A stretch of 64,000 nt of DNA from an uncultured Chlorobiota bacterium (lineage in GTDB: Bacteria; Bacteroidota; Ignavibacteria; UBA10030; UBA6906), in assembly GCA_900696645.1 (NCBI GenBank), contig CAADGV010000045.1:1-64000 (forward strand), in the 5' to 3' direction. The position numbers and the translations under genes are program-made. How positions within the stretch are numbered: the stretch's first letter is position 1; every line of letters begins with the position of its first letter. Below are positions 41,239 to 50,573 of this stretch, one piece after another. The notes beneath the pieces are model-generated. The model was given only the letters and a program-made list of their open reading frames with translations, did no database searches and was not told where the DNA came from.

Positions 41239-42810
41239 TCAGAAAGCCGACCGTCTCAACCGGCTTAGAAAGACCCCAATTTGATCCTGCACGCGTCTGT
41301 ATGTCTGGGATTCGGCAGGATAGTTCATCATCATCATTGAAAAAGCCAGCGGCTCGCCGTCGGCGGTAAGCATGTAGCCGGAAAGTGCAGTAACTGCCGT
41401 CAGTGTGCCGGTCTTTGAACGCATGTTTCCTTGAGCGGACGTCCGTCTCATGCGTGCGCGTGTTGTGCCGTCAATTCCGGCAATCGAAAGTGAGTTGCTG
41501 AAACGCTCGAAGTGAGGCGAGTCGTACATCTTCTCAAGCAATCGTACCACTGTAGCCGGCGAGGCAAGATTCATTCTCGACAATCCCGAACCATCGGCGA
41601 TTCGTATTAAGTTGGTGTCGATGTCGAGATCGGCAAGAAATTCCTTCACAACAGACGCCCCCTTTGCAGCAGAGCCGGGCAATCCCTTCGACTCCGCTCC
41701 TAACACCTTCAGCAATACTTCCGCAGAAAGATTGTCGCTTTCCTTGTTAGTGTAAGCGATGAGTGTGTCAAGAGGGCGGGAGATTCGGGCAACTTCGGAA
41801 GCCTCCACAGTCACGGTGTCGATGACAATTTCAGAGACAGCAATACCGAGATTTCTCAATCGCCCGGCAAACACGTGAGTTGTGTAGCGCTCAGGTTCCA
41901 GAACGCTCAATTCCGCGGTCTGTTCCCGTGTGCCGGGCAACATCTCACCTTCAACGGTGAGGATATTCCGCCGCTCCCGCAAGACTCGTGTCAGCTTCAA
42001 CGGTATTGACAATGAATCCCTTGCAGTTATTCCTTTATTCTCGATCACCACAAAATCTGTCGGAGGCTCCGTCCGTACAGCAAGCGGGGCGCCGGGCCTA
42101 TTTCCCGGTGATGCAATCAGTTTTATTGAATTCCCGTTGAGTATTAGTGGACTGATGAAGGCCTGATACGGTTCCGGCTCATCATCCCAATTCCAGCCGT
42201 ACCCCCAATACACGCTGTCGAAATATGATGCATCGCCCGCTACTTTCCACGTTCTTTTTGGAGGGAGGGAGGATGCTGTAAGCAGGGCGAGTGAATCCAA
42301 ATCTCTCATCGAAAAAAGTGCATCGCCGAATCCTTTGATGAAAATGGTATTGGAAGAAGTATCAACGCTGACGACAGTCGGCAAGGAGAAGTCATCATCA
42401 AGAATTGCCAGCGCCGCAGCAGATGTGAAGAGCTTCTGATTTGATGCCGGATTGAACAACGAGTTGGCGTTAAGTTCGTACAACGTTTCACCTGTTCGCA
42501 ACGATGTGATCTTCAGCCCGATGTGAGCGGGCGGAAACAGTGAATCCGGTATCAACGAGTCAATTCTCGCCTTGACGTGTTGATACGCCGATCCGCTGAG
42601 TGTCGTCAATGCGCTCGGTTTGACAAACACCGGTTCGGCAATGGCGAACTCGGGCATCAGCTGCATCGCTGTTGTGTCTTCTCCCGTCGGGGGTGAAGGT
42701 GGAGGAACGCGTTGCAGGGTTTTGGTCGAGCATCCCGCTATCAAAAATATGCAGAGTGCAGCGCCTGTGAACGCTTTGTATTCTCTCACAACTAATCGAG
42801 TTGAGGTCAT
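41239..42810 (-). CDS. dacB: D-alanyl-D-alanine carboxypeptidase/endopeptidase (PBP4 family), lipoprotein
   Basis: The protein is 523 residues from ATG 42810; the frame is open to 43824 over secA and that part is rejected. Lipobox IFLIAGCSTK. S13-type motifs: NPASNQKLFTSAAAL (SxxK), KESDNLSAEVL (SxN) and MRSKTGTLTAV (KTG). It trims peptidoglycan cross-links in the periplasm. It is divergent from secA, about 100 bases away. Confidence 0.93.
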   Translation of the reverse strand: MTSTRLVVREYKAFTGAALCIFLIAGCSTKTLQRVPPPSPPTGEDTTAMQLMPEFAIAEPVFVKPSALTTLSGSAYQHVKARIDSLIPDSLFPPAHIGLKITSLRTGETLYELNANSLFNPASNQKLFTSAAALAILDDDFSLPTVVSVDTSSNTIFIKGFGDALFSMRDLDSLALLTASSLPPKRTWKVAGDASYFDSVYWGYGWNWDDEPEPYQAFISPLILNGNSIKLIASPGNRPGAPLAVRTEPPTDFVVIENKGITARDSLSIPLKLTRVLRERRNILTVEGEMLPGTREQTAELSVLEPERYTTHVFAGRLRNLGIAVSEIVIDTVTVEASEVARISRPLDTLIAYTNKESDNLSAEVLLKVLGAESKGLPGSAAKGASVVKEFLADLDIDTNLIRIADGSGLSRMNLASPATVVRLLEKMYDSPHFERFSNSLSIAGIDGTTRARMRRTSAQGNMRSKTGTLTAVTALSGYMLTADGEPLAFSMMMMNYPAESQTYRRVQDQIGVFLSRLRRSAF

Positions 42811-42909
42811 AGGTGTAGTATGTTCGGCGAGCCCGTAATCGTCTTGTTTGACATTGAAAATCTGTCTATATTTAGTCGAATTTTTCAACATTAACAACTG
42901 TGGTGTGTG

Positions 42910-45900
42910 ATGCTTGGTGTTCTGAAGAAGCTTTTCGGGAGTAAGCACGAACGGGACGTGAAGGCGCTTGAGCCGCTTGTCGGGCAGATAAACGCCTTCT
43001 ACGAAGAATATCAAAAGCTCTCTGACAACCAGTTGCGGGCGAAGACGGATGAATTCCGCGCCCGCATTCATGAAGCCATCAAAGATATCGAAGCAGAAAT
43101 CGAAACAACCAAGCAGCAACTCGCCGGACTTGAAGGTGCCGAGCGCGAAGCAGTTGCCACAAAGCTCGATGAACTGGAAAAAGAACGCGACGAGATAACC
43201 TCGGACACGCTGGATGAAATGCTTCCGGAAGCGTTCGCGGCGGTGAAGGATGCCTGCCGCAGGCTTGTGGGTCAGAAGTTCGACATCATGGGCAACACGG
43301 TTGTGTGGGACATGATCCCGTTTGACGTGCAGTTGATCGGCGGAGCGGTTTTGCATCAGGGCAAAATAGCCGAAATGGCAACAGGTGAAGGAAAAACCCT
43401 CGTTGCAACAATGCCCGTATATCTTAACGCCCTGCCGGGCCGCGGCGTGCATATCGTGACAGTGAACGATTACCTTGCCAAGCGCGACAGCGTCTGGATG
43501 GGGAAGGTGTACGAGTTTCTCGGACTCACCGTCGGGTGCATCCAGAACACGATGGATTCCTTCCAGCGGCGGAAGGAATATGCTTGTGATATTACTTACG
43601 GAACCAACAACGAATTCGGTTTCGACTATCTCCGCGACAACATGGTGGTGGACAAAGTCGATCTCGTTCATCGTGAATACTACTACGCCATCGTCGACGA
43701 AGTTGACTCGGTATTGATTGATGAGGCAAGAACCCCTCTCATCATCAGCGGACCGACCTCGCAGGAAGATCATAAGTTTGACGAGATGAAACCACGAGTC
43801 GAGCGGCTTGTCAATGCACAACACACCTTCGTATCAAAGATCGTTGCTGAAGCCGAGAAACTTCTCGAAGCGGGAAAAGAGGATGAAGCCGGCGTATTGT
43901 TGCTGCGGGCCAACCGGGGCTTGCCGAAACATCCGCGCTTGATGAAGGTTCTGTCAGAACCCGCGCATAAGAGACTCGTTCAAACCACCGAGGTGGAATA
44001 CTTGCGCGATCAATCGGCTCGCATGCACGAAATTGACGACGAGTTGTATTACGCAATCGATGAAAAGAACCATCAGATCAACTTGACGGATAAGGGGCGT
44101 GAGCTTCTCGCGCCGATGGTGACCGACAAGGACTTTTTTGTGCTGCCCGACTTGGGGACGGAGTTCAGCATTCTGGAAAACGACGACTCGTTGACACCGG
44201 AACAACGTCAGCAGAAGAAGGATGAACTGAATCGCTTGTATGCTGAACGCAGCGACAGGATTCACACGGTCACGCAATTGTTGCGGGCGTACTCCCTCTA
44301 TGCAAGAGATGACGAGTATGTCGTTACCGACGACGGGAAAGTGCAAATTGTTGACGAGTTTACCGGACGCCTTCTGCCCGGCCGCCGCTATTCGGATGGT
44401 TTGCATCAGGCGATCGAAGCAAAAGAGGGTGTCAAGGTTGAGCGTGATATGCAGACTCTTGCAACAATCACGCTACAGAATTATTTCCGCCTCTACAAGA
44501 AATTAGCGGGCATGACGGGTACAGCAGAAACGGAGGCGGGAGAGTTTTTCGATATTTATAAACTCGACGTTGTCGTTGTTCCGACAAACAAGCCGATGAT
44601 CCGCGTGGACATGAACGATCTTGTTTACAAGACGAAGCGCGAAAAATACAACGCCGTTCTTGAGAATATTGAGGAGATGCGTTCAAAGCAGCGTCCCGTT
44701 CTTGTGGGAACCACCAGCGTCGAAGTATCCGAAACCATCAGCCGCATGTTGAAGCGCAAAGGTGTGCCGCACAACGTGCTGAACGCGAAACAGCATCAGC
44801 GCGAAGCGGAAATTGTGTCGCATGCCGGTAACCCCGGCGCAATCACGATTGCCACGAACATGGCAGGCCGCGGAACGGACATCAAACTCGGGCCCGGTGT
44901 CCGCGAAGCGGGCGGGTTGCACATCATCGGCACCGAGCGGCACGAAGCGCGCCGCATTGACAGGCAGTTGCGTGGTCGTGCAGGCAGGCAAGGCGATCCC
45001 GGCTCGTCGTTGTTCTTCCTCTCTCTTGAAGATGATCTTATGCGTCTCTTCGGAAGTGAGCGCATCGCAAGCATTATGCAGCGGATGGGTTTGGAGGAGG
45101 GCGAAGTCATCACCCATCCTCTCATCACAAAATCCGTTGAGCGTGCGCAGAAGAAGGTCGAGGAAAACAACTTCGGCATCCGCAAACGATTGCTGGAATA
45201 TGACAACGTCATGAATCAACAGCGCGAGGTCGTGTATACACGCCGTCGCAGGGCGCTGGTGAGTGATCGCATCAAAGAAGATATTCTCGATCTCCTTGAT
45301 GACCAGGCACAAAAGCTTGTTGATACGTACTACGAAGAAGGAGATATCGAAGGTCTGGTCAACGATCTGCGCTCGCAACTTCTTGTTGACTTCCAGATAC
45401 TGCCGCAACGATTCCGGGATATCGGCAAAGAGGGTGTAAAGAACGAGATCATCAACGCTGCACGTGAGTTCTACAAGCGCAAGGAAGAGAAGCTCGGCGT
45501 CGAAATGATGACACAAATCGAGAAGATGGTTGTTCTCCGTGTCATCGACGAAAAATGGAAAGATCATCTGCGCGAAATGGATGACCTGAAAGAGGGAATC
45601 CATCTGCGCGCCTACGGTCAGAAAGATCCGATCGTGGAGTACAAGACGGAGGCGTTCCGCATGTTCATGGAGTTCCTCGATCAGGTGAACACGGAAATCG
45701 TTACAACGGCCTTCAAGCTGTTTCCGGTGGAACAGCAGCAGTTGCCGTTGCGCGGACCCCGACGCCCGCAACAGATGCGGACAAGTCATGAAGCGGCTAC
45801 CGGCATGGGCTTCCAGGGAAATCGCGAGCCGGTTCCCGGCGGAGCAGCGCAGGCTCCGGCTGAAGCAAAGGCCGGCAAGCCCCAGCCGATTCACGTCGGA

Positions 45901-45972
45901 GAAAAGATCGGGCGCAACGATCCGTGTCCGTGCGGAAGCGGGAAAAAATACAAGCAATGCCATGGCAAATGA
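42910..45972 (+). CDS. secA: Preprotein translocase ATPase SecA
   Basis: The protein is 1020 residues, ATG 42910 (GTG 42907 in frame is possible). It drives Sec export. Walker [19 protein letters not shown]-like [16 protein letters not shown], helicase [27 protein letters not shown], and the C-terminal zinc tail [15 protein letters not shown]. Residues about 60-110 hold a Glu/Lys-rich coiled stretch ([13 protein letters not shown]), and there is an insertion around 320-360 typical of FCB-group SecAs. A P-II gene follows 25 bases later. Confidence 0.98.
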   Translation: MLGVLKKLFGSKHERDVKALEPLVGQINAFYEEYQKLSDNQLRAKTDEFRARIHEAIKDIEAEIETTKQQLAGLEGAEREAVATKLDELEKERDEITSDTLDEMLPEAFAAVKDACRRLVGQKFDIMGNTVVWDMIPFDVQLIGGAVLHQGKIAEMATGEGKTLVATMPVYLNALPGRGVHIVTVNDYLAKRDSVWMGKVYEFLGLTVGCIQNTMDSFQRRKEYACDITYGTNNEFGFDYLRDNMVVDKVDLVHREYYYAIVDEVDSVLIDEARTPLIISGPTSQEDHKFDEMKPRVERLVNAQHTFVSKIVAEAEKLLEAGKEDEAGVLLLRANRGLPKHPRLMKVLSEPAHKRLVQTTEVEYLRDQSARMHEIDDELYYAIDEKNHQINLTDKGRELLAPMVTDKDFFVLPDLGTEFSILENDDSLTPEQRQQKKDELNRLYAERSDRIHTVTQLLRAYSLYARDDEYVVTDDGKVQIVDEFTGRLLPGRRYSDGLHQAIEAKEGVKVERDMQTLATITLQNYFRLYKKLAGMTGTAETEAGEFFDIYKLDVVVVPTNKPMIRVDMNDLVYKTKREKYNAVLENIEEMRSKQRPVLVGTTSVEVSETISRMLKRKGVPHNVLNAKQHQREAEIVSHAGNPGAITIATNMAGRGTDIKLGPGVREAGGLHIIGTERHEARRIDRQLRGRAGRQGDPGSSLFFLSLEDDLMRLFGSERIASIMQRMGLEEGEVITHPLITKSVERAQKKVEENNFGIRKRLLEYDNVMNQQREVVYTRRRRALVSDRIKEDILDLLDDQAQKLVDTYYEEGDIEGLVNDLRSQLLVDFQILPQRFRDIGKEGVKNEIINAAREFYKRKEEKLGVEMMTQIEKMVVLRVIDEKWKDHLREMDDLKEGIHLRAYGQKDPIVEYKTEAFRMFMEFLDQVNTEIVTTAFKLFPVEQQQLPLRGPRRPQQMRTSHEAATGMGFQGNREPVPGGAAQAPAEAKAGKPQPIHVGEKIGRNDPCPCGSGKKYKQCHGK

Positions 45973-45985
45973 GACAATTCGATAA

Positions 45986-46336
<351 letters not shown>

Positions 46337-46365
46337 GGTCAGCAGTCATTAGTCATGGTCAGGTG

Positions 46366-46390
46366 CCCCGTTGAGTCAACGGGGTTTTTG
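46366..46390 (+). terminator. Terminator after glnB
   Basis: CCCCGTTGAGTCAACGGGG forms a 7-8 bp stem followed by TTTTTG, 30 bases past the glnB stop and just before era. Confidence 0.9.
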
Positions 46391-46404
46391 TTTTCAGAAA
46401 TCGC

Positions 46405-47328
46405 ATGAATGAAGAGCAAAACATCTCCGCAGATTTCCGCTGTGGCTACGTTGCCATCATCGGCGAGCCGAACGTCGGCAAGTCCACGCTACTGAATGCG
46501 TTGTTGCAGCAAAGAATCTCGATTGTGACGCCGAAGGCGCAGACGACGCGGCACAAGATTCTGGGCATCCTCTCAACCGAAGCGTATCAAATGATCTTTC
46601 TCGATACGCCGGGCATCATCAAGCCGAAGTACCTCCTTCAAGAAGTGATGATGGAGTTCGCCACCTCGGCCATTCAGGATGCGGACGTGTTATTCTTTAT
46701 GATCGATGCGACGAAGCCCGGCATTGACGACGACCTTGTACACGCGGAAGCGTTTGGAAAGCTCGAGGGACTGAACAAGCCGGTCTTCCTTCTTATTAAC
46801 AAAGTCGATGCGGTGGATAAGCGTGAAGTTCTGCCCGTGATTGATTTCTATTCAAAGGCTTTTTCTTTCAAGGAGATTTTTCCGATCTCGGCCCTGAAGG
46901 CGGAGGGAACAAACGAGTTGCTTGCAACAGCGGCTCATTTGCTGCCGAAACACCCGCCGTTCTATCCTCTCGATATTGTGAGTGAACATAGCGAGCGGTT
47001 TTTTGTGAGCGAGATTATCCGGGAGAAGATATTTCTCTGTACGAAGGAGGAGATTCCCTACTCGACGGCGGTGGAGATTATTGAGTTCAAGGAACGGGAA
47101 GCAGGGAAGACATTCATCAGCGCGGAAATTTACGTCGAGCGCGATTCACAGAAAGGAATCCTCATCGGCAAGAAGGGGGCGATGCTGAAGGAGATTGGGG
47201 CGAAGGCGCGGAAGAGCATTGAAGAGTTCTTGCAACACCCCGTGTTTCTCGAACTGCATGTGAAAGTGCAAAAGGAGTGGCGTGAGAACGCCGCCGCGCT
47301 CGGTCGCCTTGGCTACAAATCTCAGTGA
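46405..47328 (+). CDS. era: GTPase Era
   Basis: The protein is 307 residues. G1 GEPNVGKSTLLN, G2 TPKAQTTRHKI, G3 DTPGI, G4 NKVD and G5 SALKAEG, then a KH RNA-binding domain (ILIGKKGAMLKEIGAKARKS). It helps assemble the 30S subunit by binding the 16S rRNA 3' end. A strong terminator stands between glnB and era, so era probably has its own promoter in the short gap. Confidence 0.96.
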   Translation: MNEEQNISADFRCGYVAIIGEPNVGKSTLLNALLQQRISIVTPKAQTTRHKILGILSTEAYQMIFLDTPGIIKPKYLLQEVMMEFATSAIQDADVLFFMIDATKPGIDDDLVHAEAFGKLEGLNKPVFLLINKVDAVDKREVLPVIDFYSKAFSFKEIFPISALKAEGTNELLATAAHLLPKHPPFYPLDIVSEHSERFFVSEIIREKIFLCTKEEIPYSTAVEIIEFKEREAGKTFISAEIYVERDSQKGILIGKKGAMLKEIGAKARKSIEEFLQHPVFLELHVKVQKEWRENAAALGRLGYKSQ

Positions 47329-47336
47329 ACCGTTCG

Positions 47337-47495
47337 CTACCGCTCAAAAATCAGATAATACACCACATACAGCCACGAGAAAAATCCGTGCACAATCGCC
47401 CACAGCACGGATTTGTGCAACGACCACGAGATGCAAATCGAAAGCGCCGTGCCGAAGCTGACGCCGTTACGGATGATCTCTTTTCTGATTTCCAT
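47337..47495 (-). CDS. 52-residue membrane protein
   Basis: A short minus-strand gene: AGGAGG 5 bases before ATG 47495; translation MEIRKEIIRNGVSFGTALSI then CISWSLHKSVLWAIVHGFFS and WLYVVYYLIFER, ending in TAG at 47337. It has one or two hydrophobic segments and a charged N-terminus. It is a clean candidate, converging with era, and shorter than usual gene-calling limits. Small membrane proteins of this look are common and mostly uncharacterised. Confidence 0.7.
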   Translation of the reverse strand: MEIRKEIIRNGVSFGTALSICISWSLHKSVLWAIVHGFFSWLYVVYYLIFER

Positions 47496-47520
47496 TTTTC
47501 CTCCTGTTAGAAAGATCTTG

Positions 47521-47553
47521 CCACCAAGTCACCAAGGCTCAAAGTTTCACAAG
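47521..47553 (-). repeat. Fragment of a dispersed CTTTGTG..GTGG-type repeat
   Basis: CCACCAAGTCACCAAGGCTC followed by AAAGTTTCACAAG is the reverse-strand form of the pieces at 14770 and 53034. It lies in the gap between the 52-residue gene and the deaminase gene. Confidence 0.4.
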
Positions 47554-47572
47554 GAAAGCCAACGATGAGGTT

Positions 47573-48028
47573 TCACTCCTCTCCAATATCTTCATTCCAA
47601 ATTGCCGGGTGTTGTTTGATGTATGCCGAAAGCATGTCGATACATTCTTGAGAACTGATGTCAATCACTTCCACGCCGTTCTCGCGCAACCACTCAATCC
47701 CGCCCGAAAAATTCACCGACTCTCCGACGATGACTTTCCCGATGTTGAATTGGCGGATTAAACCGGAACAATACCAGCACGGAGCAAGAGTCGTCACCAT
47801 AATCTTATCCCGATACGTTCGCTGCCTGCCTGCTTTGCGGAACGCATCCGTCTCGCCATGAACGGACGGGTCGTTTTCCTGTATGCGACGGTTGTGCCCC
47901 TTGCCGAGCAGAGTACCGTCGCCGTCGAACAGCGCGGCGCCGATAGGGATTCCTCCCTCTTGCAAACCGAGCCGGGCTTCATCCATCGCAACAGAGAGAA
48001 GTTGCGTGTAGTCAAGGTTCTGTTTCAT
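47573..48028 (-). CDS. Cytosine-deaminase-like enzyme (yeast Fcy1 type)
   Basis: The protein is 151 residues, a zinc-dependent CDA-fold deaminase. Zinc motifs SVHGETDAF (HxE) and TLAPCWYCSG (PCxxC). Around them the sequence closely follows yeast cytosine deaminase: EGGIPIGAALFD, GKGHNRRIQEN, VIVGESVNFSGG and the C-terminal WNEDIGE. That points to cytosine to uracil conversion rather than the general CDA or TadA classes, although the assignment is from memory of the family. Single gene, followed (in transcription) by the 52-residue gene. Confidence 0.8.
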   Translation of the reverse strand: MKQNLDYTQLLSVAMDEARLGLQEGGIPIGAALFDGDGTLLGKGHNRRIQENDPSVHGETDAFRKAGRQRTYRDKIMVTTLAPCWYCSGLIRQFNIGKVIVGESVNFSGGIEWLRENGVEVIDISSQECIDMLSAYIKQHPAIWNEDIGEE

Positions 48029-48033
48029 ATGGA

Positions 48034-48798
48034 CTATCCGGCAACGAAATTATCGTAGAAGAGTTTCAGGATCATTACAATCACGACCGTTAAGAAAATC
48101 GGGCGTACGAAAGATGCGCCTCGTTTAATTACTAATCCCGAACCGAGTCGTGCGCCGAGAATCTGCCCTGCCGCCATTGCAAGTCCGGACGTGAACCATA
48201 CATGTCCGCCGATGGCAAACACAACAAGCGAGACAATATTACTGGTGAAGTTCATCAACTTTGTGTAGCCCGTCGCTTTTGCGAGATTGAACCCGAGCAG
48301 GACCACGAACGAGATTGCCCAAAACGAACCGACGCCGGGCCCGAAGAATCCGTCGTAGAATCCGAAGCAGACTCCGGTGAGAATAAATGCGGGATTGTTT
48401 GACATCCTCGGTCGCTGATCGATTTCTCCCAATTTCGGAGTGAAGAATGTATAGATCAAAATCCCCGCCAGCATAAACGGGATGACTTTGCCGAGGATAG
48501 CCGCATCAATTTGCTGAACAGCCCACGCGCCAAGCGCGGCACCAACAAGCGTGCTGATGATGCCGCTGCGCGCCGTACGCAAATCAATGTTCCTCTTGCG
48601 AACATGATAGGCTGTTGCTGTGAAGCTGCCGAAGCTTGATTGGAACTTGTTCGTACCGAGCGCAACTTGGGGAGGAAGTCCGATGCCCAACAAAACGGGA
48701 AGCGTAATCAGTCCGCCGCCGCCTGCGATGGAATCAACAAGTCCGGCTGCTGCACCGGCAAGAAAGAGAAGAAGCGTTACCCAGAAGGTGTCAAGCAT
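48034..48798 (-). CDS. TSUP-family permease (TauE/SafE)
   Basis: The protein is 254 residues from ATG 48798; a GTG two codons upstream (48804) is in frame. Eight TM segments with the typical AGGGGLITLPVLLGIGLPPQ and GFYDGFFGPGVGSFWAISFV repeats. The family moves sulfite, sulfonate or related anions; the substrate is unknown. It stops 6 bases before the deaminase start. Confidence 0.9.
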   Translation of the reverse strand: MLDTFWVTLLLFLAGAAAGLVDSIAGGGGLITLPVLLGIGLPPQVALGTNKFQSSFGSFTATAYHVRKRNIDLRTARSGIISTLVGAALGAWAVQQIDAAILGKVIPFMLAGILIYTFFTPKLGEIDQRPRMSNNPAFILTGVCFGFYDGFFGPGVGSFWAISFVVLLGFNLAKATGYTKLMNFTSNIVSLVVFAIGGHVWFTSGLAMAAGQILGARLGSGLVIKRGASFVRPIFLTVVIVMILKLFYDNFVAG

Positions 48799-48861
48799 TT
48801 TCACTTGGAGAGTCGTTCTTGGGTATCAAGGTAAGGGAGATGAGGCAAAAAACAAACTGTC

Positions 48862-49353
48862 TCAGGTTTCTTTCACCGCGACCGAAATTCTATGAACCTC
48901 GAGGCAGGCAAGGAGATCGGTAGGAGATATTTCAACGAGGAATCCCCGCTTTCCTCCGTTGATGAAAATGTTGTCGAGATCGAAGATTGTTTTCTCTGCA
49001 TACACCGGCAACGGCTTGAGAGTCCCGAACGGGCTCGTTCCTCCCACCATGTACCCTGTGTGTCGCTGAGCGGTCTGCGGATTGCAGGGAGAAACACTCT
49101 TGACATCGAGAATGCGGGCGAGAGATTTCGTGGAGATTTCACAATCGCCGTGCATCAGCACAATCAGCGGATTCTTCTCATGTGTTTCGAGAACAATCGT
49201 CTTGATAACATTGTGTTCAGGAACGCCGAGCGATTTCGAGGAGAGTGTCGTTCCACCATGTTCTTGGTACGTGTAGAAGTGAGGGATGAAGGGAATGTTC
49301 TTGTTTCGAAGAAAGCGGATGGCTTGCGTTACAGGGATGTCCTGCTTACTCAT
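48862..49353 (-). CDS. ybaK: YbaK/EbsC-type Cys-tRNA(Pro) deacylase
   Basis: The protein is 163 residues from ATG 49353, whose ATGA overlaps the stop of the SGNH gene. Family features: AIRFLRNKNIPFIPHFYTY, KTIVLETHEKNPLIVLMHGD, the catalytic Lys in EISTKSLARIL, and GYMVGGTSPFGTLKPLPVYA. It hydrolyses misacylated Cys-tRNA(Pro). Downstream is the TSUP gene. Confidence 0.92.
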   Translation of the reverse strand: MSKQDIPVTQAIRFLRNKNIPFIPHFYTYQEHGGTTLSSKSLGVPEHNVIKTIVLETHEKNPLIVLMHGDCEISTKSLARILDVKSVSPCNPQTAQRHTGYMVGGTSPFGTLKPLPVYAEKTIFDLDNIFINGGKRGFLVEISPTDLLACLEVHRISVAVKET

Positions 49354-50326
49354 GTGAGGCAAAGTCGTAGCCTTTCAGGTGTTCCAGAACCTGATAGGCA
49401 ACGTATTCGTGGCCTTTGGCATTCCAATGTCCATCTATCTCAAAATTTAATTCGGGGTGAGTCTCCCGTGAGGGAATGCGGATGATGGGTGTTTTGTATT
49501 CGGCCACCACCACTTCCAACTCGTTGAGTTGGTGTTCATTCAGGTCTGCGCTCAGGAGAACAATCGGCCAACCGTTACGCTCGCAGATAGCGACAATTTC
49601 GTGAATCAAGCGGTAGGTAAGTTGGTTATTGCGCTGTACTTCCTCCTCGCTTGGCATCGCTTGCGGTGCTGCGGCGGTGAACGACATAACATCCCTGACG
49701 AGGCAAATCAGGTACGAATACGCGAGTCCGGGGACTGCATCAATTATTTTTTGAACATGACGGAGCGAGCCGGGTGAACGGGGAGAGTTCTCCACAAGCG
49801 AATCGTTATCAGCAAGGTGGAACAGTCCTTCGGCTAAATTGTCGTAGAAATCGTTATCAGAAAGCTGAAGCACGACAAGCCGCGGGTTGTATCGCTTGCC
49901 CTCGTTTCTCAGGAACTTCACCCATCTGCCGTTGCCCAAGTTGCCGATGCCGGCATTAACAACGGGAATTGGTCGGGCGGTATTCTGCTTGGCCAACGTG
50001 CTGCGAACCAGGTCGGGAAATTCTTCGCCGTCATTGACGCCGTAGCCTTCCGTGAATGAATCTCCCAAGAACAAGATGCCGCGTTCGGGAAAAGATGACG
50101 GCTCAGGTCCGCGAAAGCCGAGAGAATTTGTGGTGAACTGCATGCGGAACTCCGGGGCGATGCGAACACACGAGAGATTCGCCTTCAATCGCTTCCCGTA
50201 CTCCGGGTCGTATTCACTGAAAGTTGGCCCGACGTTGCGGACGGGAATGAACGCACGGACCATCAACTCGCCAAGCATCAACGAGAAAATTACACTTGCA
50301 ACAAACAATCGTACCGTGCGATACAT
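49346..50326 (-). CDS. SGNH/GDSL hydrolase with N-terminal TM anchor
   Basis: The protein is 326 residues. TM or uncleaved signal segment YRTVRLFVASVIFSLMLGEL, then the SGNH blocks: LFLGDSFTEGYGV (Ser), NAGIGNLGNG (Gly/Asn), LQLSDNDFYDN, and IDGHWNAKGHEYVA (DxxH). It could be an esterase or a sugar O-acetylhydrolase; the substrate is unknown. GGAG lies just before the ATG. The 247 bases between it and the decarboxylase hold a nine-A run and no convincing gene. Confidence 0.85.
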   Translation of the reverse strand: MYRTVRLFVASVIFSLMLGELMVRAFIPVRNVGPTFSEYDPEYGKRLKANLSCVRIAPEFRMQFTTNSLGFRGPEPSSFPERGILFLGDSFTEGYGVNDGEEFPDLVRSTLAKQNTARPIPVVNAGIGNLGNGRWVKFLRNEGKRYNPRLVVLQLSDNDFYDNLAEGLFHLADNDSLVENSPRSPGSLRHVQKIIDAVPGLAYSYLICLVRDVMSFTAAAPQAMPSEEEVQRNNQLTYRLIHEIVAICERNGWPIVLLSADLNEHQLNELEVVVAEYKTPIIRIPSRETHPELNFEIDGHWNAKGHEYVAYQVLEHLKGYDFASHE

Positions 50327-50573
50327 CTACTCTCCAGTAACTGTTGCCTGAAGTTGCCTCACAGGCCGCGGGCGACGCGTGATTTTGTTTAGTAAAGAAC
50401 TGGAAAAACGTAAGTGGAAGAATCGATCCCCTCGGTTCCGGCAGGCTCCTCCGACAAAATAAATCAGGCGGATGAGTATTGCAAGCAGAATTCCCAAAAA
50501 AAAAGGAGCTGTGTTACGTATGATTGTACAGCAATTTCACGCAGAAATGCGGGTTTCGGTGAGCAACTCCCTT

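Noticed and set aside
42811-43824. N-terminal extension of the dacB frame
   Set aside because: It lies antisense to the start of secA; the lipoprotein signal at 42810 gives a proper start.
44683-45963. 426-residue minus-strand frame
   Set aside because: Shadow of secA on the opposite strand; no family pattern.
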